Part shown: in pieces, positions 1 to 9,838 of the stretch | Numbering within the stretch: position 1 is the first letter of the stretch | How the letters are laid out: the number at the start of each line of letters is the position of its first letter | DNA from: Flavobacteriales bacterium | Lineage (GTDB): Bacteria; Bacteroidota; Bacteroidia; Flavobacteriales_E; Vicingaceae | DNA: 64,000 nucleotides | Assembly: GCA_905339165.1 (NCBI GenBank) | Contig: CAJPFH010000028.1 | Span: 46,177-110,176 of the forward strand | Direction of reading: 5' to 3' | Translations under genes and position numbers: made by a program | Notes under the pieces: generated by a model | What the model was told of the DNA's origin: nothing | The model's input: only the letters and a program-made list of their open reading frames with translations | Database searches by the model: none

Positions 1-61
1 ATGCATTTTCTAAAAGGGCGCTAAGCCCTCTTCCTAATGCCGGTTTTTTACTGCTGCTCAT
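1..61 (-). CDS. parB: ParB chromosome-partitioning protein, N-terminal fragment
   Basis: Reading the minus strand from an ATG at 61 gives [20 protein letters not shown] before the window ends. The LGRGLSALL block is the usual N-terminal motif of ParB/Spo0J proteins, the parS-binding CTP switch that stimulates ParA. The start overlaps the end of parA by 14 bases (48-61), the normal translationally coupled parA-parB order. Only 20 residues are visible, so the DNA-binding and dimerisation domains cannot be checked. The identification rests on this motif plus context. Confidence 0.85.
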   Translation of the reverse strand, partial: MSSSKKPALGRGLSALLENA

Positions 62-866
62 CGGTAATATCTATTATTTTCTCGTTTTCATTTATTTTAG
101 TAAGCGAATTTTTTTGAAGTATTTCTCTGGCTAAGTTTAAATAGTTCACAGAGCCTTTGCTGGCTGCATCGAACATAATGACTGTTTTGCCGTGGCTGGG
201 GGCTTCGCCCAGTGTGGTATTACGCTGTATAATGGTGTCGAATACCATTTGTTGAAAGTGCGTTTTTACATCTTCTACTACTTGATTGGCTAAGCGCAAA
301 CGCATGTCGTACATGGTTAAGAGCAATCCTTCAATTTCTAAATCGGGGTTTAATCGGCTTTGTACAATTTTGATGGTATTTAATAATTTACCTAAACCTT
401 CTAATGCAAAATATTCGCACTGTATCGGAACTATTACAGAGTTGGCGGCAGTAAGTGAGTTTACAGTAATTAAACCTAACGATGGAGCGCAGTCTATAAA
501 GATGAAATCATAGTTATCTTTTATTTTAGAAAGCGTTCTTTTTAACATCTTATCTCTATTGGGTAAATCAATCATTTCCAATTCGGCTCCCACTAAATTG
601 ATGTTGGTAGGAATTAAATCTAAATTGGGCGAATCTGTTTTTAAGATAAGCTCTTTGGTGTCTAGGTCATTTATAATACACTCGTATATTCCGGATTTTA
701 TGTTACGAGGATCGAACCCTACCCCTGATGTTGAATTGGCCTGTGGGTCGGCATCTACTAATAACACTTTGTACTCCAACACGCCCAATGCAGCGGCAAG
801 GTTAATGGCTGTTGTGGTTTTTCCTACTCCTCCTTTTTGATTCGCAATAGCTATAATTTTTCCCAT
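48..866 (-). CDS. parA: ParA/Soj chromosome-partitioning ATPase
   Basis: This 272-residue cytoplasmic ATPase binds DNA non-specifically and, with ParB, segregates chromosome origins. The deviant Walker A motif KGGVGKTTT is at residues 11-19, the A' motif DADPQ at 38-42, and the Walker [12 protein letters not shown] near 122-132. The length is normal for chromosomal ParA. The C-terminal tail after about residue 250 (acidic, IIDITDEQQ) is not part of the conserved fold. The gene is three bases downstream of the MBL-fold hydrolase gene and overlaps parB, so the three are probably one transcript. Chromosomal parAB usually lies near the replication origin; that is an inference here, since no dnaA or gidAB is in view. 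Confidence 0.95.
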   Translation of the reverse strand: MGKIIAIANQKGGVGKTTTAINLAAALGVLEYKVLLVDADPQANSTSGVGFDPRNIKSGIYECIINDLDTKELILKTDSPNLDLIPTNINLVGAELEMIDLPNRDKMLKRTLSKIKDNYDFIFIDCAPSLGLITVNSLTAANSVIVPIQCEYFALEGLGKLLNTIKIVQSRLNPDLEIEGLLLTMYDMRLRLANQVVEDVKTHFQQMVFDTIIQRNTTLGEAPSHGKTVIMFDAASKGSVNYLNLAREILQKNSLTKINENEKIIDITDEQQ

Positions 867-869
867 AAT

Positions 870-1550
870 TTATACTTCGTATGTTTTACCCAATTCGGGT
901 AAGGTTAGATTTATATTTTTTTGTTTAAACTTTTCTTTCGTTTCCCTGTGGTTTATTTCTATATATGGAAAGGTATCGAAATGCATACCTACAATGTTTT
1001 TACAATTTACAAACTCTGCAGCAATAATGGCATCATCTACATCCATTGTAAAGTTACCGCCTAAAGGCAAAAATGCACTGTTTATATTATCAAATTCTCC
1101 TATCAGCTTCATGTCGTAGGTAAGGGATGTATCTCCGGCAAAATAAAAAGTGCACTCTTGCGAATAAACTACAAAACCCATTGGATTGCCTCCGTAGCTT
1201 CCATCGGGAAGCCCGCTGGAATGTACAGCCAACACGCACTTTACTTTTCCGAAATCAAAATTCCACTTTCCTCCAATATTCATGGGGTGTGTATTGGTTA
1301 CGCCCTGTTTATTCAGCCATTCATGTATTTCCCAAGAGCAAACTACTTTTGCATTAGATTGTTTGGCTATTTGAACCGTATCGGCTATATGGTCGAAATG
1401 ACCATGAGAGATTAGAAGGTAATCCGGTTTAATATCAGTAATGTTAATATCTTTTGCCTTTTCATTAAAACTAATAAATGGATCGAACAGTAGTTTTTTG
1501 CCGTTTACTTCGGCTAAAATACAAGAATGACCGTAATATATTATTTTCAT
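870..1550 (-). CDS. Metallo-beta-lactamase-fold metal-dependent hydrolase (UPF0173 type)
   Basis: The protein has 226 residues, the usual size of the UPF0173/YtkL family of single-domain MBL-fold hydrolases. The metal-binding signature HGHFDH is at residues 49-54; further ligand motifs are FAGDTSL and the C-terminal GMHFDTFP. The N-terminal MKIIYYGHSC stretch is also typical. No signal peptide is present, so it should be cytoplasmic. The physiological substrate of the family is not established. It ends three bases before parA and is the likely first gene of a parA-parB transcript. The ATG at 1550 is the only plausible start, because the conserved beta-strand begins at residue 2. Confidence 0.85.
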   Translation of the reverse strand: MKIIYYGHSCILAEVNGKKLLFDPFISFNEKAKDINITDIKPDYLLISHGHFDHIADTVQIAKQSNAKVVCSWEIHEWLNKQGVTNTHPMNIGGKWNFDFGKVKCVLAVHSSGLPDGSYGGNPMGFVVYSQECTFYFAGDTSLTYDMKLIGEFDNINSAFLPLGGNFTMDVDDAIIAAEFVNCKNIVGMHFDTFPYIEINHRETKEKFKQKNINLTLPELGKTYEV

Positions 1551-1701
1551 AATTAAACTATTTATCTAATTTTAAAACACTTAAAACCAGGCATGCATTT
1601 TTTTTGGAAAGCCTAAAGATACTAATTAAAAAAGGGAGGGAAATACAGATTTATAAACACGTTATAAACACTTTTTGAACTCAAAAAAAATACGCTGAAT
1701 T

Positions 1702-2562
1702 TTATTTATTCAATGGCACAAACATTTCTGAAGGACTTGTATCCGGCTCTGGCAAAGGAGGTACAGGCGGATTAAGTTGCATTTCTTGAAATTCTTTAGG
1801 GCTAATGATTCGGTTGAGTTCGTACGTGTTGTTTCTGCCGTCATCGCATTTGAATGAATAACGGACTAAACCAATCCCTTGTGCGTAATAATAGGTTTTA
1901 GAACAATTCATTTCATTGTTATAGGTAAAATGTTTTTGTTTGTAACTAAACTTAAAATTACCCATCATTACAAGCATGGGAACTTCTCTGTTTTTCCAAA
2001 TAGATTTGTCTAACCATTCTACCCAGTTTTTATCATTAAACACTGCGTAAAAATCGGGTTGCGAGGGAGAATCAAAACGAAAAGAAATGCTAAGTGTATC
2101 TTTAACCGGAAACTTTAATTGATAGGGAAATGCCTCTAAGCTATCGGCAACAGCCGGTTTGGGGGTTCCATTGTTATCCGGCTCAAAAATTACGTATGCC
2201 AACAGTCTCACAATATTATCTTTCACTTCCTCTTTGTAAGAGTTTGACGGATTCAAGTAATAATCGTACATATTAAAACTACTAGTTCTTTGTTTTTTTT
2301 CAAGTTTTGTATCAATTTCTATGTACTGAAATAAATCGCCTAGCGTATCGCCCACGAGTTTATATTCAAAAATTCCGTGAAAGTTTGCTCCATATAAATA
2401 AGGCGTATGAAACAGGGAGAAATCTATAAATTCGGGCAGGCTATTCTCCTGCACATTCAATGTATCTACAAAAACATTTTCGCTCGTTTTTTTTGTAAGA
2501 AATGTGCACGAAAAGAGGGTAAGCAAAAAAATGCACAAAATATATAGGCTTCTGAATTTCAC
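1702..2562 (-). CDS. Hypothetical lipoprotein
   Basis: I do not recognise this 286-residue protein. It begins with a lipoprotein signal peptide: a basic start (MKFR), a hydrophobic stretch, and the lipobox-like LFSC with the acylated cysteine at residue 19. It should therefore be a membrane-anchored periplasmic or outer-membrane lipoprotein. The body has no motif I can name; it is rich in Tyr, Phe and Asn and ends in a Pro-rich tail (NPPVPPLPEPDTSPSE). It lies 30 bases downstream of the permease gene on the same strand, so co-transcription is likely. A role with that permease would be guesswork. Confidence 0.7.
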   Translation of the reverse strand: MKFRSLYILCIFLLTLFSCTFLTKKTSENVFVDTLNVQENSLPEFIDFSLFHTPYLYGANFHGIFEYKLVGDTLGDLFQYIEIDTKLEKKQRTSSFNMYDYYLNPSNSYKEEVKDNIVRLLAYVIFEPDNNGTPKPAVADSLEAFPYQLKFPVKDTLSISFRFDSPSQPDFYAVFNDKNWVEWLDKSIWKNREVPMLVMMGNFKFSYKQKHFTYNNEMNCSKTYYYAQGIGLVRYSFKCDDGRNNTYELNRIISPKEFQEMQLNPPVPPLPEPDTSPSEMFVPLNK

Positions 2563-2592
2563 TTTTACAATCGAAAAAACAAATGTATTTTT

Positions 2593-3882
2593 TTATTTTG
2601 AACGCATGGCATCTACCGGATTTAATTTGGCTGCCTGCATAGAAGGAAATATCCCTGAAACAATACCAATGATTACAGAAAAACTAATACCCATCAGCAC
2701 ATTGTAAAAACTCATAGATACGCTAAATTCAGTAACTGCACTCACTAATAGAGTAAGTAAAAAAATAAATAATATACCCGCCACTCCGCCAATTAAACAA
2801 AGAAAAACCGACTCGAACAAAAATTGTAAAAGAATAAAATAATTTTTTGCACCCAATGCCTTTTGAATACCTATTTGTCCGGTTCTTTCTTTAACCGAAA
2901 CAAACATAATGTTTGCTATGCTAAAGCCTCCCACTAATATAGAAAAACCACCTATTACAAAACCAGCAATATTTACAATATCAAAAATAGATGAAAAACC
3001 TTGTGCTATCATACTGGTTTGATTGAGGGCAAAATTATCTTCTACCCCAGGTTTTAGTTTTCGGTGAGCACGTAAAATCATGGTTAATTCGTTCATTAAT
3101 TCTTCGTTAGTTACCAATGGTTTTGCTTTAACCATTACGGTAGGATTTAAGTTTTCGTTATCCAGTTTGTATAATTTTCGTGCAAATTGAATAGGAAAAA
3201 TGACTTTATTATCGCTTGAATTTCCGAATATACTTTCGCCTTCTTTTTTAAGAACACCTATTACTTCAAACTTATGTCCATCTATTTTTATAGTGTTTCC
3301 AATCGGATTGTTTTGTAAAAAAAGCGTTTCGGCCAAATTGAAACCTAACAAAGCCACGGCAGCCCCTCCGGCCGATTCTTGCTCGGTAAAGAAACGACCA
3401 ATTTGCAAGTTTAAATTACTTACCAAAGAATAATGGTGCGAAACTCCTTCTAAAGCAACATTTTCTACTATATCGCTTTGATATTGTACTGTTTTTTGGG
3501 CATCTATTTTAAAACACGAAGCCATCGCCAAGTCGGAGTTTTTGTCTATTGCCTTTAAATCATCATACGATGCTACAGGTCTTTGCCAGTATTTCCACCA
3601 GGGATAATCGTTACCAAAAGTCCATGGCCATTTTTGCACAAATACCACATTATCGCCCAGTGATTCAATGCTGCCTTTAATGTTTCTTTCCAAAGAATCT
3701 ACCACAGTGAAAACCGCTACTATGCAAAAAATACCAATGGTTACGCCCAACAAGGAAAGCATGGTGCGAAGCTTATTCACAATTAATGCCTGCCTTGCAA
3801 AGGCAATGCTTTCGTTTAATATGCGAAGCACCAACAGAAATTTATTTTTCCATTGCTCTTTTAATGTGTATTCCTTTGGCAT
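2593..3882 (-). CDS. MacB/FtsX-type ABC transporter permease
   Basis: The 429-residue protein has the MacB-type permease layout. A first membrane helix (LSLLGVTIGIFCIVAVFTVV) follows a cytoplasmic leader of about 40 residues, then comes a large periplasmic domain, then three C-terminal helices forming the FtsX domain (SILVGGFSIANIMFVSV, a helix near LLQFLFESVFLCLIGG, and a last helix before GIFPSMQAAKLNPVDAMR). The closing NPVDAMR-like motif is characteristic. The frame can be extended upstream to a TTG at 3957, but the ATG at 3882 starts a normal leader and is preferred. No cognate ATPase gene is adjacent, so the partner must be encoded elsewhere. The substrate is unknown. Confidence 0.88.
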   Translation of the reverse strand: MPKEYTLKEQWKNKFLLVLRILNESIAFARQALIVNKLRTMLSLLGVTIGIFCIVAVFTVVDSLERNIKGSIESLGDNVVFVQKWPWTFGNDYPWWKYWQRPVASYDDLKAIDKNSDLAMASCFKIDAQKTVQYQSDIVENVALEGVSHHYSLVSNLNLQIGRFFTEQESAGGAAVALLGFNLAETLFLQNNPIGNTIKIDGHKFEVIGVLKKEGESIFGNSSDNKVIFPIQFARKLYKLDNENLNPTVMVKAKPLVTNEELMNELTMILRAHRKLKPGVEDNFALNQTSMIAQGFSSIFDIVNIAGFVIGGFSILVGGFSIANIMFVSVKERTGQIGIQKALGAKNYFILLQFLFESVFLCLIGGVAGILFIFLLTLLVSAVTEFSVSMSFYNVLMGISFSVIIGIVSGIFPSMQAAKLNPVDAMRSK

Positions 3883-3993
3883 TTCTGTTTTAAACCACAA
3901 AAGTAGATAAAACAAATTTCGAAACAGGTTTATTTCGGTTATAAACAATTGATGCAAATTATCAACATGTGCGAAAATGCATACTCTAAAGCA

Positions 3994-4023
3994 TTGTGCC
4001 TTGCTGCATTATTCCTAACATTG
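3994..4023 (+). promoter_or_regulatory. Candidate promoter for purH
   Basis: TTG at 3994-3996 is followed after 19 bases by TAACATTG at 4016-4023. This fits the Bacteroidota primary-sigma pattern TTTG-N19to21-TAnnTTTG with one mismatch in the -7 box. It sits 26 bases before the purH ATG in the divergent spacer between the permease and purH genes. No purine riboswitch or PurR-like operator was recognised. Confidence 0.45.
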
Positions 4024-4049
4024 CACTCCCTTAAAATTTATCCATTACC

Positions 4050-5579
4050 ATGAACACGCAACGCACAATTAAAAATGCACTTATATCGGTTTTTTATAAG
4101 GATCATTTAGCCCCCGTGGTAGAAAAACTAAATCAACTGGGCATCACTATTTATTCAACCGGGGGAACATTATCATTTATTGAAAGTTTAAACATTAAAG
4201 CTATTCCGGTAGAAACACTCACTTCTTACCCTTCAATATTAGGAGGCAGAGTAAAAACACTACACCCTAAAATTTTTGGAGGCATATTAAATCGTAGAAA
4301 TTTAGAAGAAGATAAAGAACAACTCGCAACATACGAAATACCCGAAATAGATTTAGTTATTGTTGATTTATATCCTTTCGAGGAGACATTAAATTCCGGT
4401 GCTACCGAACAAGAAATTATTGAAAAGATTGATATTGGAGGAATTTCACTAATTCGTGCGGCAGCCAAAAATTTTAACGATGTGCTAGTTGTTTCACATC
4501 GAAATCAGTATGAGGGTTTGCTGCAATTACTCAAAGAACAAAACGGAGAGAGTTCCCTGTTTCAAAGAAAAGCATTTGCAGCCGAGGCTTTCAACATAAG
4601 CTCTCATTACGACACTAACATTTTTACATATTTCAATCCATCCGAAACCTCCTGTTTTAAACAAAGTATTTTAGAATCTCAACCGCTTAGGTACGGAGAA
4701 AATCCGCACCAAAAGGGTGTATTCTTCGGAAAACTAAACGAACTTTTTGACCAGTTAAACGGAAAGGAATTATCCTATAACAACCTGCTGGATATTGATG
4801 CCGCCATTGCTTTAATAAAAGATTTTGAAAATGAGCCTCCTACTTTTGCTATACTAAAACACAACAATGCCTGTGGTATGGCTTGCCGTAGCACGCTGCT
4901 TGAAGCCTGGCACCACACCCTTGCCGCAGACCCCCTCTCCGCATTTGGTGGAATTGTGGTAAGCAACTCTAACATTGACATAAAAACAGCCTCCGAAATC
5001 GATCAATTATTTTGTGAAGTAATTATTGCACCAGGCTACGAAAACCAAGCATTGGAAATTCTAAAATCGAAAAAAAACAGAATTGTTCTTTTACAAAAAC
5101 CGCTATTGCTCCCTAAAATACAGTTTCGTTCGGCCTTAAATGGGGTTTTACTTCAAGAAAAGGATTTAATAACCGAAAATCCAGAAAACCTTGTTACGGT
5201 AACTACTAAAACACCAAGCCCCAAAGAAACTGAAGACTTACTTTTTGCCAACAAATTAGTTAAGCATACCAAATCAAATACCATTGTTTTAGCCAAAAAT
5301 AAAACATTGCTAGCCAGCGGAACCGGTCAAACCTCAAGAGTAGATGCCTTGAAGCAAGCCATAGAAAAAGCAAAACATTTCGGGTTTGATTTGAATGGAG
5401 CCGTAATGGCCTCCGATGCCTTTTTTCCTTTTCCGGATTGTGTTGAAATAGCCGGCAATGCAGGCATTACTGCCGTTATTCAACCCGGGGGTTCTATTAA
5501 GGATAAAGATTCGATAGAATATTGTAATAAAAATAATATATCTATGGTTTTTTCTGGAAACAGGCATTTTAAACATTAA
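4050..5579 (+). CDS. purH: Bifunctional AICAR transformylase / IMP cyclohydrolase
   Basis: PurH catalyses the last two steps of de novo purine synthesis: AICAR is formylated from 10-formyl-THF to FAICAR, which is cyclised to IMP. The 509-residue length is normal. The N-terminal MGS-like IMP cyclohydrolase domain (about 1-190) carries YSTGGT, LGGRVKTLHPKIFGGIL and the DLYPFE stretch. The C-terminal transformylase domain carries LRYGENPHQ, NNLLDIDAA, the catalytic LKHNNACG segment, and SDAFFPFPD near the end. It ends 46 bases before mreB, with a gap that lacks an obvious terminator. The start at 4050 gives the expected short N-terminus before the first beta-strand. Confidence 0.97.
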   Translation: MNTQRTIKNALISVFYKDHLAPVVEKLNQLGITIYSTGGTLSFIESLNIKAIPVETLTSYPSILGGRVKTLHPKIFGGILNRRNLEEDKEQLATYEIPEIDLVIVDLYPFEETLNSGATEQEIIEKIDIGGISLIRAAAKNFNDVLVVSHRNQYEGLLQLLKEQNGESSLFQRKAFAAEAFNISSHYDTNIFTYFNPSETSCFKQSILESQPLRYGENPHQKGVFFGKLNELFDQLNGKELSYNNLLDIDAAIALIKDFENEPPTFAILKHNNACGMACRSTLLEAWHHTLAADPLSAFGGIVVSNSNIDIKTASEIDQLFCEVIIAPGYENQALEILKSKKNRIVLLQKPLLLPKIQFRSALNGVLLQEKDLITENPENLVTVTTKTPSPKETEDLLFANKLVKHTKSNTIVLAKNKTLLASGTGQTSRVDALKQAIEKAKHFGFDLNGAVMASDAFFPFPDCVEIAGNAGITAVIQPGGSIKDKDSIEYCNKNNISMVFSGNRHFKH

Positions 5580-5625
5580 TTTTGCGTAAACTTATACCCT
5601 CCTAAAATAAAAGGATATTAATAAT

Positions 5626-6648
5626 ATGGCACTATTCGAATTTTTAACACAAGAAATTGCAATTGACCTGGGTACCGCAAATACCTTAATTATACACAAT
5701 GACAAAGTGGTTGTTGACGAACCCTCTATTGTTGCACAAGACAGAAGAACGGGCAAAATTATAGCGGTTGGTAAAGAGGCCATGCAAATGCATGGCAAAA
5801 CACACGAAAACATCAAAACCATTCGTCCGCTTAAAGATGGGGTAATTGCCGATTTCTACGCTGCCGAACACATGATTCGGATGCTCATTAAAATGATAAA
5901 CCCTAAGAGAAGATTTTTTTCTCCTTCCCTGCGTATGGTCATTTGTATTCCATCGGGAATAACCGAAGTAGAAAAACGTGCCGTAAAAGACTCGGCCGAA
6001 CATGCCGGAGCAAAAGATGTTTACTTAATACACGAACCTATGGCTGCAGCTATTGGAATTGGCATTGACGTACTAGAACCCATGGGAAATATGATTATTG
6101 ATATTGGCGGTGGCACTTCCGAAATTGCCGTTATTGCTTTAGGAGGTATTGTTTGCGATAAATCTATACGAGTAGCAGGTGATGAATTTACCAGCGACAT
6201 TATGGACTACATGCGAAGACAACATAACCTGATGATAGGTGAACGCTCGGCCGAACAAATTAAAATTGAAGTAGGAGCTGCCCTTCCCGAGTTAGACAAT
6301 CCGCCAGCCGACTATGCCGTTCAAGGTAGAGATTTAATGACTGGTACGCCAAAAGAAATTATTGTTTCTTACCAAGAAATAGCACACGCCTTAGACAAAT
6401 CCATTTCAAAAATTGAAGAAGCGGTTCTAAACAACCTTGAACTTACCCCTCCCGAACTTTCTGCCGATATATACAAAACAGGCATTTATTTGGCAGGGGG
6501 AGGCTCTTTACTTAGAGGCTTAGATAAAAGAATTTCCATTAAAACAAAACTTCCGGTACACGTTGCCGAAGACCCTCTGAGAGCCGTAGCCAGAGGAACA
6601 GGAATTGCCCTAAAAAATATTGATAAACTACCGTTTCTGCTTAAATAA
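5626..6648 (+). CDS. mreB: Rod-shape actin homologue MreB
   Basis: MreB is the bacterial actin that organises lateral wall synthesis beneath the inner membrane. The 340-residue protein has the phosphate-1 loop DLGTANTL (residues 12-19), the second phosphate loop DIGGGTSEIAVIA, the ERAE-like helix segment SAEQIKIEVG, and the adenosine motif YLAGGGSLLRG near the C-terminus. The length is standard. It opens a cluster mreB-mreC-mreD-mrdA-rodA with gaps of 22 bases or less, or overlaps, so a single elongation-complex operon is very likely. The cell is therefore probably rod-shaped for part of its cycle (inference). Confidence 0.97.
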   Translation: MALFEFLTQEIAIDLGTANTLIIHNDKVVVDEPSIVAQDRRTGKIIAVGKEAMQMHGKTHENIKTIRPLKDGVIADFYAAEHMIRMLIKMINPKRRFFSPSLRMVICIPSGITEVEKRAVKDSAEHAGAKDVYLIHEPMAAAIGIGIDVLEPMGNMIIDIGGGTSEIAVIALGGIVCDKSIRVAGDEFTSDIMDYMRRQHNLMIGERSAEQIKIEVGAALPELDNPPADYAVQGRDLMTGTPKEIIVSYQEIAHALDKSISKIEEAVLNNLELTPPELSADIYKTGIYLAGGGSLLRGLDKRISIKTKLPVHVAEDPLRAVARGTGIALKNIDKLPFLLK

Positions 6649-6670
6649 AAACACATAAACCGGAGCATAA

Positions 6671-7501
6671 ATGGGCAATTTAATAAAGCTTTTAATCCGG
6701 TATTCGTTTTTTATTTTATTTCTGTTATTCGAACTGATTTGCTTTTTTCTAATTGTTCAGAACAACCACTACCAGCGAAGTTCTTTCCTTAACCTATTTT
6801 ATGAAACATCAGGCTCCATACAAAATAAATATGCCGCAATTACCGAATACCTAAACCTAAAAAATATTAATAAAGAACTAGCCGAAGAAAATGCCCGGCT
6901 AAATGTTTCGGCCTTAGAATCGAAAATGAAATTATTTGGAGAAAATTATCTTATTAACGATACGCTTTTTAAGCAAAAATATGTATATCTTGCCTGCAAG
7001 ATAATTAATAATTCCGTAAATAAATCAAGTAATTATATAACCTTAGATAAAGGAGCATTAAACGGAATTGAACCCGAAATGGGGGTAATAGGCCCCAACG
7101 GAATTGTTGGAATTGTAAAACATGTTTCGCCTCATTTTTCTACAGTTGTTTCAGTTCTCCACACTAATTTCAGAGCCAGTGCCAAAGTAAAAAATACCGG
7201 TTTTTTTGGTTCTTGTTATTGGGATGGAAACCATTACCAAACAGGCATTGTAGAAGATATTCCAAGCCATATTAAAATAAAAAAAGGCGATACCATTATT
7301 ACTACCGGATACTCTACTGTATTTCCTGAAAATGTAAACATAGGTACCGTTCTCTCTTTTGAATTGCCCCCCGAAAAGAATTTTTATACGGTTAAAATAC
7401 AATTTACACAAGATTATAAAAACATAAATTATGTTTACGTTGTGAAAAACCTCATGAAAGAAGAAATAAGGGAACTTGAAAAGTTAACCGAAGAACAATG
7501 A
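6671..7501 (+). CDS. mreC: Rod-shape-determining protein MreC
   Basis: MreC is a bitopic inner-membrane protein whose periplasmic part activates PBP2 in the elongasome. The 276-residue sequence has one N-terminal membrane helix (about 9-29, YSFFILFLLFELICFFLIV), a coiled-coil stretch (LNLKNINKELAEENARLN, about 61-78), and then the beta-rich MreC domain with the conserved YITLDKGALNGIEPEMGVIG segment. The stop overlaps the start of mreD in an ATGA junction, pointing to translational coupling. Sequence conservation outside the GxxNGI region is low, as usual for the family; context makes the call firm. Confidence 0.93.
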   Translation: MGNLIKLLIRYSFFILFLLFELICFFLIVQNNHYQRSSFLNLFYETSGSIQNKYAAITEYLNLKNINKELAEENARLNVSALESKMKLFGENYLINDTLFKQKYVYLACKIINNSVNKSSNYITLDKGALNGIEPEMGVIGPNGIVGIVKHVSPHFSTVVSVLHTNFRASAKVKNTGFFGSCYWDGNHYQTGIVEDIPSHIKIKKGDTIITTGYSTVFPENVNIGTVLSFELPPEKNFYTVKIQFTQDYKNINYVYVVKNLMKEEIRELEKLTEEQ

Positions 7502-8019
7502 ACAGTAACTTATTCCGATACATATTCAGTTTTATTTTTCTCATCTTATTACAATCGTTTGTGCTAAACAATGTTCAACTAAGCGGATATTTAAACCCCT
7601 ATTTATATATTCTTTTTATCCTTTCTTTACCTTTCGATATTTCGAAATATACTTTATTGCTGCTTTCCTTTTTGCTGGGCTTGTGCATCGATTTTTTTTT
7701 AGGAACCACAGGAGTGCACGCCTCAGCTAGTGTGTTTATGGCCTTTTGCCGGCCATTTATTTTACGTGTAATTGCTCCCCGCGAAGGGTATGATACAGCC
7801 ACCCGCCCTCGCCTTCAGGATATGGGTGTTAAGTGGTTTATCATTTATGCTTTTACACTTACATTGCTGCACCACCTATTTTTATTCTATACCGAAGTAT
7901 TTCGTTTTTCTCATTTTTTTACCACACTTGGCCGAAGCATAAGCAGCACATTGTTTACGTTTATTCTTATTTTTATTTCTCAATTATTTATTTTCAAAAA
8001 GGCCGATTCTAAATCATAG
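7498..8019 (+). CDS. mreD: Rod-shape-determining membrane protein MreD
   Basis: This 173-residue polytopic membrane protein has five or six hydrophobic segments and few charged residues. MreD is part of the MreBCD-RodA-PBP2 elongation complex. Little sequence is conserved in the family; the assignment rests on size, hydrophobicity, the GLCIDFFLGTTGVHAS segment (a typical MreD-like G-x-x-x-D-x-x-x-G motif) and the position between mreC (4-base overlap) and mrdA (4-base gap). The ATG at 7498 lies inside the mreC stop region, so coupling is expected. Confidence 0.88.
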   Translation: MNSNLFRYIFSFIFLILLQSFVLNNVQLSGYLNPYLYILFILSLPFDISKYTLLLLSFLLGLCIDFFLGTTGVHASASVFMAFCRPFILRVIAPREGYDTATRPRLQDMGVKWFIIYAFTLTLLHHLFLFYTEVFRFSHFFTTLGRSISSTLFTFILIFISQLFIFKKADSKS

Positions 8020-8023
8020 TATT

Positions 8024-9838
8024 ATGCACGGTTTAGAAAATAGAAAAATTGTAATCTTGTTTATTTTCTCTCTGCTCTGTTTTATTTTCCTGATTCGCTT
8101 GTTTTACCTTCAGGTTCCGGATAATCAGTATAAATTAGAAGCAAGCAATAATGTGCTTCGCAGAGTTATTATATACCCCGCACGAGGTATGATATACGAC
8201 CGTAATGGTCAATTAATGGTATACAATGAAGCCGCTTACGATTTAATGGTAATTCCGAACCAACTGCAACCTATAGATACACTCGCTTTTTGTAAACTTA
8301 TAGGAATTAGTAAAGAGCAATTTATAGAAAGAATTCATAAAGCAAAAAAATATTCTCGTTATAAATCATCGGTTTTCGAAAAAGAAATTTCATCTAAATC
8401 GTATGCCGAAATACAAGAAAAATTAATGTATTACCCCGGATTTTATGTGCAATGGCGTACCCTGCGTAAATACCCCAAATCCATTGCAGCACACTTGTTG
8501 GGCTATATTGGCGAAGTAGATGAAAACACCATTAAAAAAAATCCGAAATACCGCATGGGCGATTATATTGGCATGAGTGGAATAGAAAAATCGTACGAAG
8601 AGATTTTAGGCGGAATTAGAGGAATAAATTACTTGATGGTTGATGTACACAACCGAGAAAAAGGAAAATACCTCAATGGAAAATTTGATACCCTGGCTGT
8701 TTCCGGCAAAAGCATGCACATTACCATTGATGAAAAAATTCAGGAATACGGAGAAAAGTTAATGCAAAACAAAAAAGGCAGCATTGTAGCCATAGAACCT
8801 TCTACCGGAGAAATACTGGCCTTTATAACCAGTCCAACATACGACCCTAATTTACTGGTAGGAAGAGCAAGAAGTAAAAACTTTCCTGAATTGGCAAAAG
8901 ACTCGCTGAAGCCCCTTTTCAACAGAGCCTTAATGGCACAATACCCTCCGGGCTCAATATTTAAACTGGTAGATGCTTTAATAGGGCAACAAGAACAAGT
9001 ACTGTTTCCTGAAACACGATACCCCTGCCGTGGAGGATACCCTCTGTTAGGGGGCAAACCCAAATGCCACCCGCATGCTTCTCCTTCTGATTTGAGGGGG
9101 TCTATCCGAACATCGTGCAACTCGTATTACAGTTACGTATTCCGAAGCATTGTAGATAAAAAAGGATTTAAAACCTTTGAAGAGGGCTACACCAATTGGA
9201 GAAACCACATTCTAAGTTTCGGAATAGGAAGAAAATTAGGTACCGACCTCCCACACGAACTAAGCGGAAATGTTCCTTCGGTTGAATACTATAATAAATA
9301 CTTTGGCAAAAACGGTTGGAAATCTTCTACCATCGTATCTCTTGGAATAGGCCAAGCAGAACTCGGAATTTTACCCGTACAAATGGCCAACGTAATGTGC
9401 ATTATTGCCAACCGAGGCTATTACTATATTCCGCATATTATTAAAAAATTAAACGACACCCCATATACCAAAGCCGAATTTTTAAAGAAAAACCATGCTA
9501 GTGTTGACGAAAAATACTACGATGTAGTCATAGACGGTATGGAAATGGCTGTACAAATGGGTACCGCAGCAGCCTCAAAAATAAAAGATATCAGTATGTG
9601 TGGTAAAACAGGTACAGCACAAAATCCACACGGTAAAGACCATTCGGTTTTCGTTGCATTTGCCCCACGCGAAAATCCTAAAATTGCCATTGCCGTAGTA
9701 GTAGAAAATGCAGGATTCGGTGGTACATGGGCTGCCCCCATTGCCAGTTTAATCATAGAAAAATACTTAACCGATACCATTACCCGTCCTCATATTGAAG
9801 AACGTATGTTAAATGCCAATTTGATACAAAACCCATGA
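8024..9838 (+). CDS. mrdA: Penicillin-binding protein 2, elongation transpeptidase
   Basis: PBP2 is the class B transpeptidase that cross-links peptidoglycan during elongation with RodA. The 604-residue protein has an N-terminal membrane helix (about 9-27), a dimerisation/pedestal domain with the RGMIYDRNGQ-type sequence, and a C-terminal transpeptidase domain. The active-site motifs are visible: SxxK as SIFK (Ser near residue 311), SxN as SCN in the segment RTSCNSYYSY, and KTG in CGKTGTAQNP (near residue 527). The next gene, rodA, begins inside its stop (ATGA). Nothing suggests truncation or loss of activity. Confidence 0.96.
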   Translation: MHGLENRKIVILFIFSLLCFIFLIRLFYLQVPDNQYKLEASNNVLRRVIIYPARGMIYDRNGQLMVYNEAAYDLMVIPNQLQPIDTLAFCKLIGISKEQFIERIHKAKKYSRYKSSVFEKEISSKSYAEIQEKLMYYPGFYVQWRTLRKYPKSIAAHLLGYIGEVDENTIKKNPKYRMGDYIGMSGIEKSYEEILGGIRGINYLMVDVHNREKGKYLNGKFDTLAVSGKSMHITIDEKIQEYGEKLMQNKKGSIVAIEPSTGEILAFITSPTYDPNLLVGRARSKNFPELAKDSLKPLFNRALMAQYPPGSIFKLVDALIGQQEQVLFPETRYPCRGGYPLLGGKPKCHPHASPSDLRGSIRTSCNSYYSYVFRSIVDKKGFKTFEEGYTNWRNHILSFGIGRKLGTDLPHELSGNVPSVEYYNKYFGKNGWKSSTIVSLGIGQAELGILPVQMANVMCIIANRGYYYIPHIIKKLNDTPYTKAEFLKKNHASVDEKYYDVVIDGMEMAVQMGTAAASKIKDISMCGKTGTAQNPHGKDHSVFVAFAPRENPKIAIAVVVENAGFGGTWAAPIASLIIEKYLTDTITRPHIEERMLNANLIQNP